Positions 5,366 to 5,518 of a stretch of 5,518 nucleotides of DNA are shown here, piece after piece (position 1 is the first letter of the stretch; the number at the start of each line of letters is the position of its first letter). The position numbers and the translations under genes were made by a program. The DNA lies in contig CAZHNN010000048.1 of NCBI GenBank assembly GCA_964533965.1, forward strand, positions 1-5,518. Reading direction: 5' to 3'. Origin of the DNA: RGIG3178 sp964533965 (GTDB taxonomy: Bacteria > Bacillota > Clostridia > Christensenellales > QAND01). The notes beneath the pieces were generated by a model. It saw only the letters and a program-made list of their open reading frames with translations, was not told where the DNA came from and made no database searches.

Positions 5366-5409
5366 CTATGAATAGTGCCGTTCGCTTATGAACAATATAT
5401 TGAATTCAT
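5364..5409. promoter_or_regulatory. Operator-like dyads upstream of the EIIA promoter
   Basis: Three adjacent symmetrical elements are visible: CACTAT-GA-ATAGTG (5364-5377), which overlaps the -24 element; GTTC-N6-GAAC (5380-5393); and the palindrome CAATATATTG (5393-5402), flanked by ATGAA and TTCAT. They could bind a regulator of either divergent gene. The DNA is AT-rich, so some symmetry may be chance. Confidence 0.3.
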
Positions 5410-5477
5410 ACCCATTCTCATGCATAGGAATAATTGGAATGAAATTATCGCCATACACAGGAAAAGAAGTGTGCCAA

Positions 5478-5518
5478 ATGGATCTGAGTCTAGAGTTAAA
5501 ACAGCGTTTATTGATAAC
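5478..5518 (+). CDS. rpoN: Start of a probable RNA polymerase sigma-54 factor, cut by window edge
   Basis: Only the first 13 codons and two bases of the next are present. They read MDLSLELKQRLLI and then AC-, which must be Thr. This resembles the opening of RpoN region I (hydrophobic/Gln-rich, with a Q-(K/R)-L-x-(M/I)-T pattern), the segment that contacts the -12 DNA and the activator. An alternative in-frame GTG at 5469 would add Met-Cys-Gln and has AGGA 6 bases before it, a better spacing than for the ATG. The gene is divergent from the sigma-54-dependent EIIA gene, and that context is the main support. With so few residues, another protein cannot be excluded. Confidence 0.45.
   Translation, partial: MDLSLELKQRLLI

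Noticed and set aside
5400..5430. Sigma-A promoter for the divergent rpoN-like gene
   Set aside because: TTGAAT is a fair -35, but no acceptable -10 follows at 16-18 bases.

Overview
The window looks like a chromosomal stretch of a Gram-positive anaerobe of the Clostridia type. The grounds are strong AGGAGG-like ribosome binding sites before most genes, an FMN riboswitch in front of a RibU-type ECF riboflavin transporter, a small Phage_holin_5_2-type holin, a Bacillus/Clostridium-style LexA-box match, and a mannose-family PTS gene behind a sigma-54 promoter. Base composition is about half G+C. The species cannot be named from this.

Layout, left to right. (1) 1-1492, minus strand: three co-directional genes, read right to left. 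They are a SLOG-superfamily DUF1273/YpsA-like protein, then a flavin-binding PNPOx/NimA-like protein whose ATG overlaps the previous stop (ATGA), then a DUF2971 protein cut by the window edge. (2) 1505-1684: a divergent intergenic region with a perfect GAAC-N4-GTTC palindrome and a good sigma-A promoter for dapB. (3) 1685-2449, plus strand: dapB (lysine/diaminopimelate synthesis), closed by a clear intrinsic terminator and apparently monocistronic. (4) 2612-3529, minus strand: a complete riboflavin-uptake unit made of sigma-A promoter, FMN riboswitch, attenuator terminator, ribU with a GTG start, and 3' terminator. (5) 3599-3874, minus strand: an isolated holin-like membrane protein, followed by a small palindrome cluster. 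(6) 4007-5365, minus strand: a sigma-54 (-24/-12) promoter driving a solitary mannose-family PTS EIIA gene, then a short-chain dehydrogenase/reductase. (7) 5478-5518, plus strand: the first 14 codons of a divergent gene whose N-terminus resembles RpoN (sigma-54).

The most notable unit is the right end. A -24/-12 promoter matching the TGGCAY-N5-TTGCW consensus lies 42 bases before a lone EIIA-Man gene, and a probable rpoN starts on the other side of the same 169-base intergenic region. Mannose-family PTS operons in Firmicutes are classically sigma-54 dependent, with LevR-type activators. The usual IIB, IIC and IID genes do not follow; an SDR oxidoreductase does. The module is therefore either a phosphorelay sensor/regulatory EIIA, or one part of a PTS whose permease is encoded elsewhere. 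No mobile element, CRISPR array, tRNA or rRNA gene was seen.
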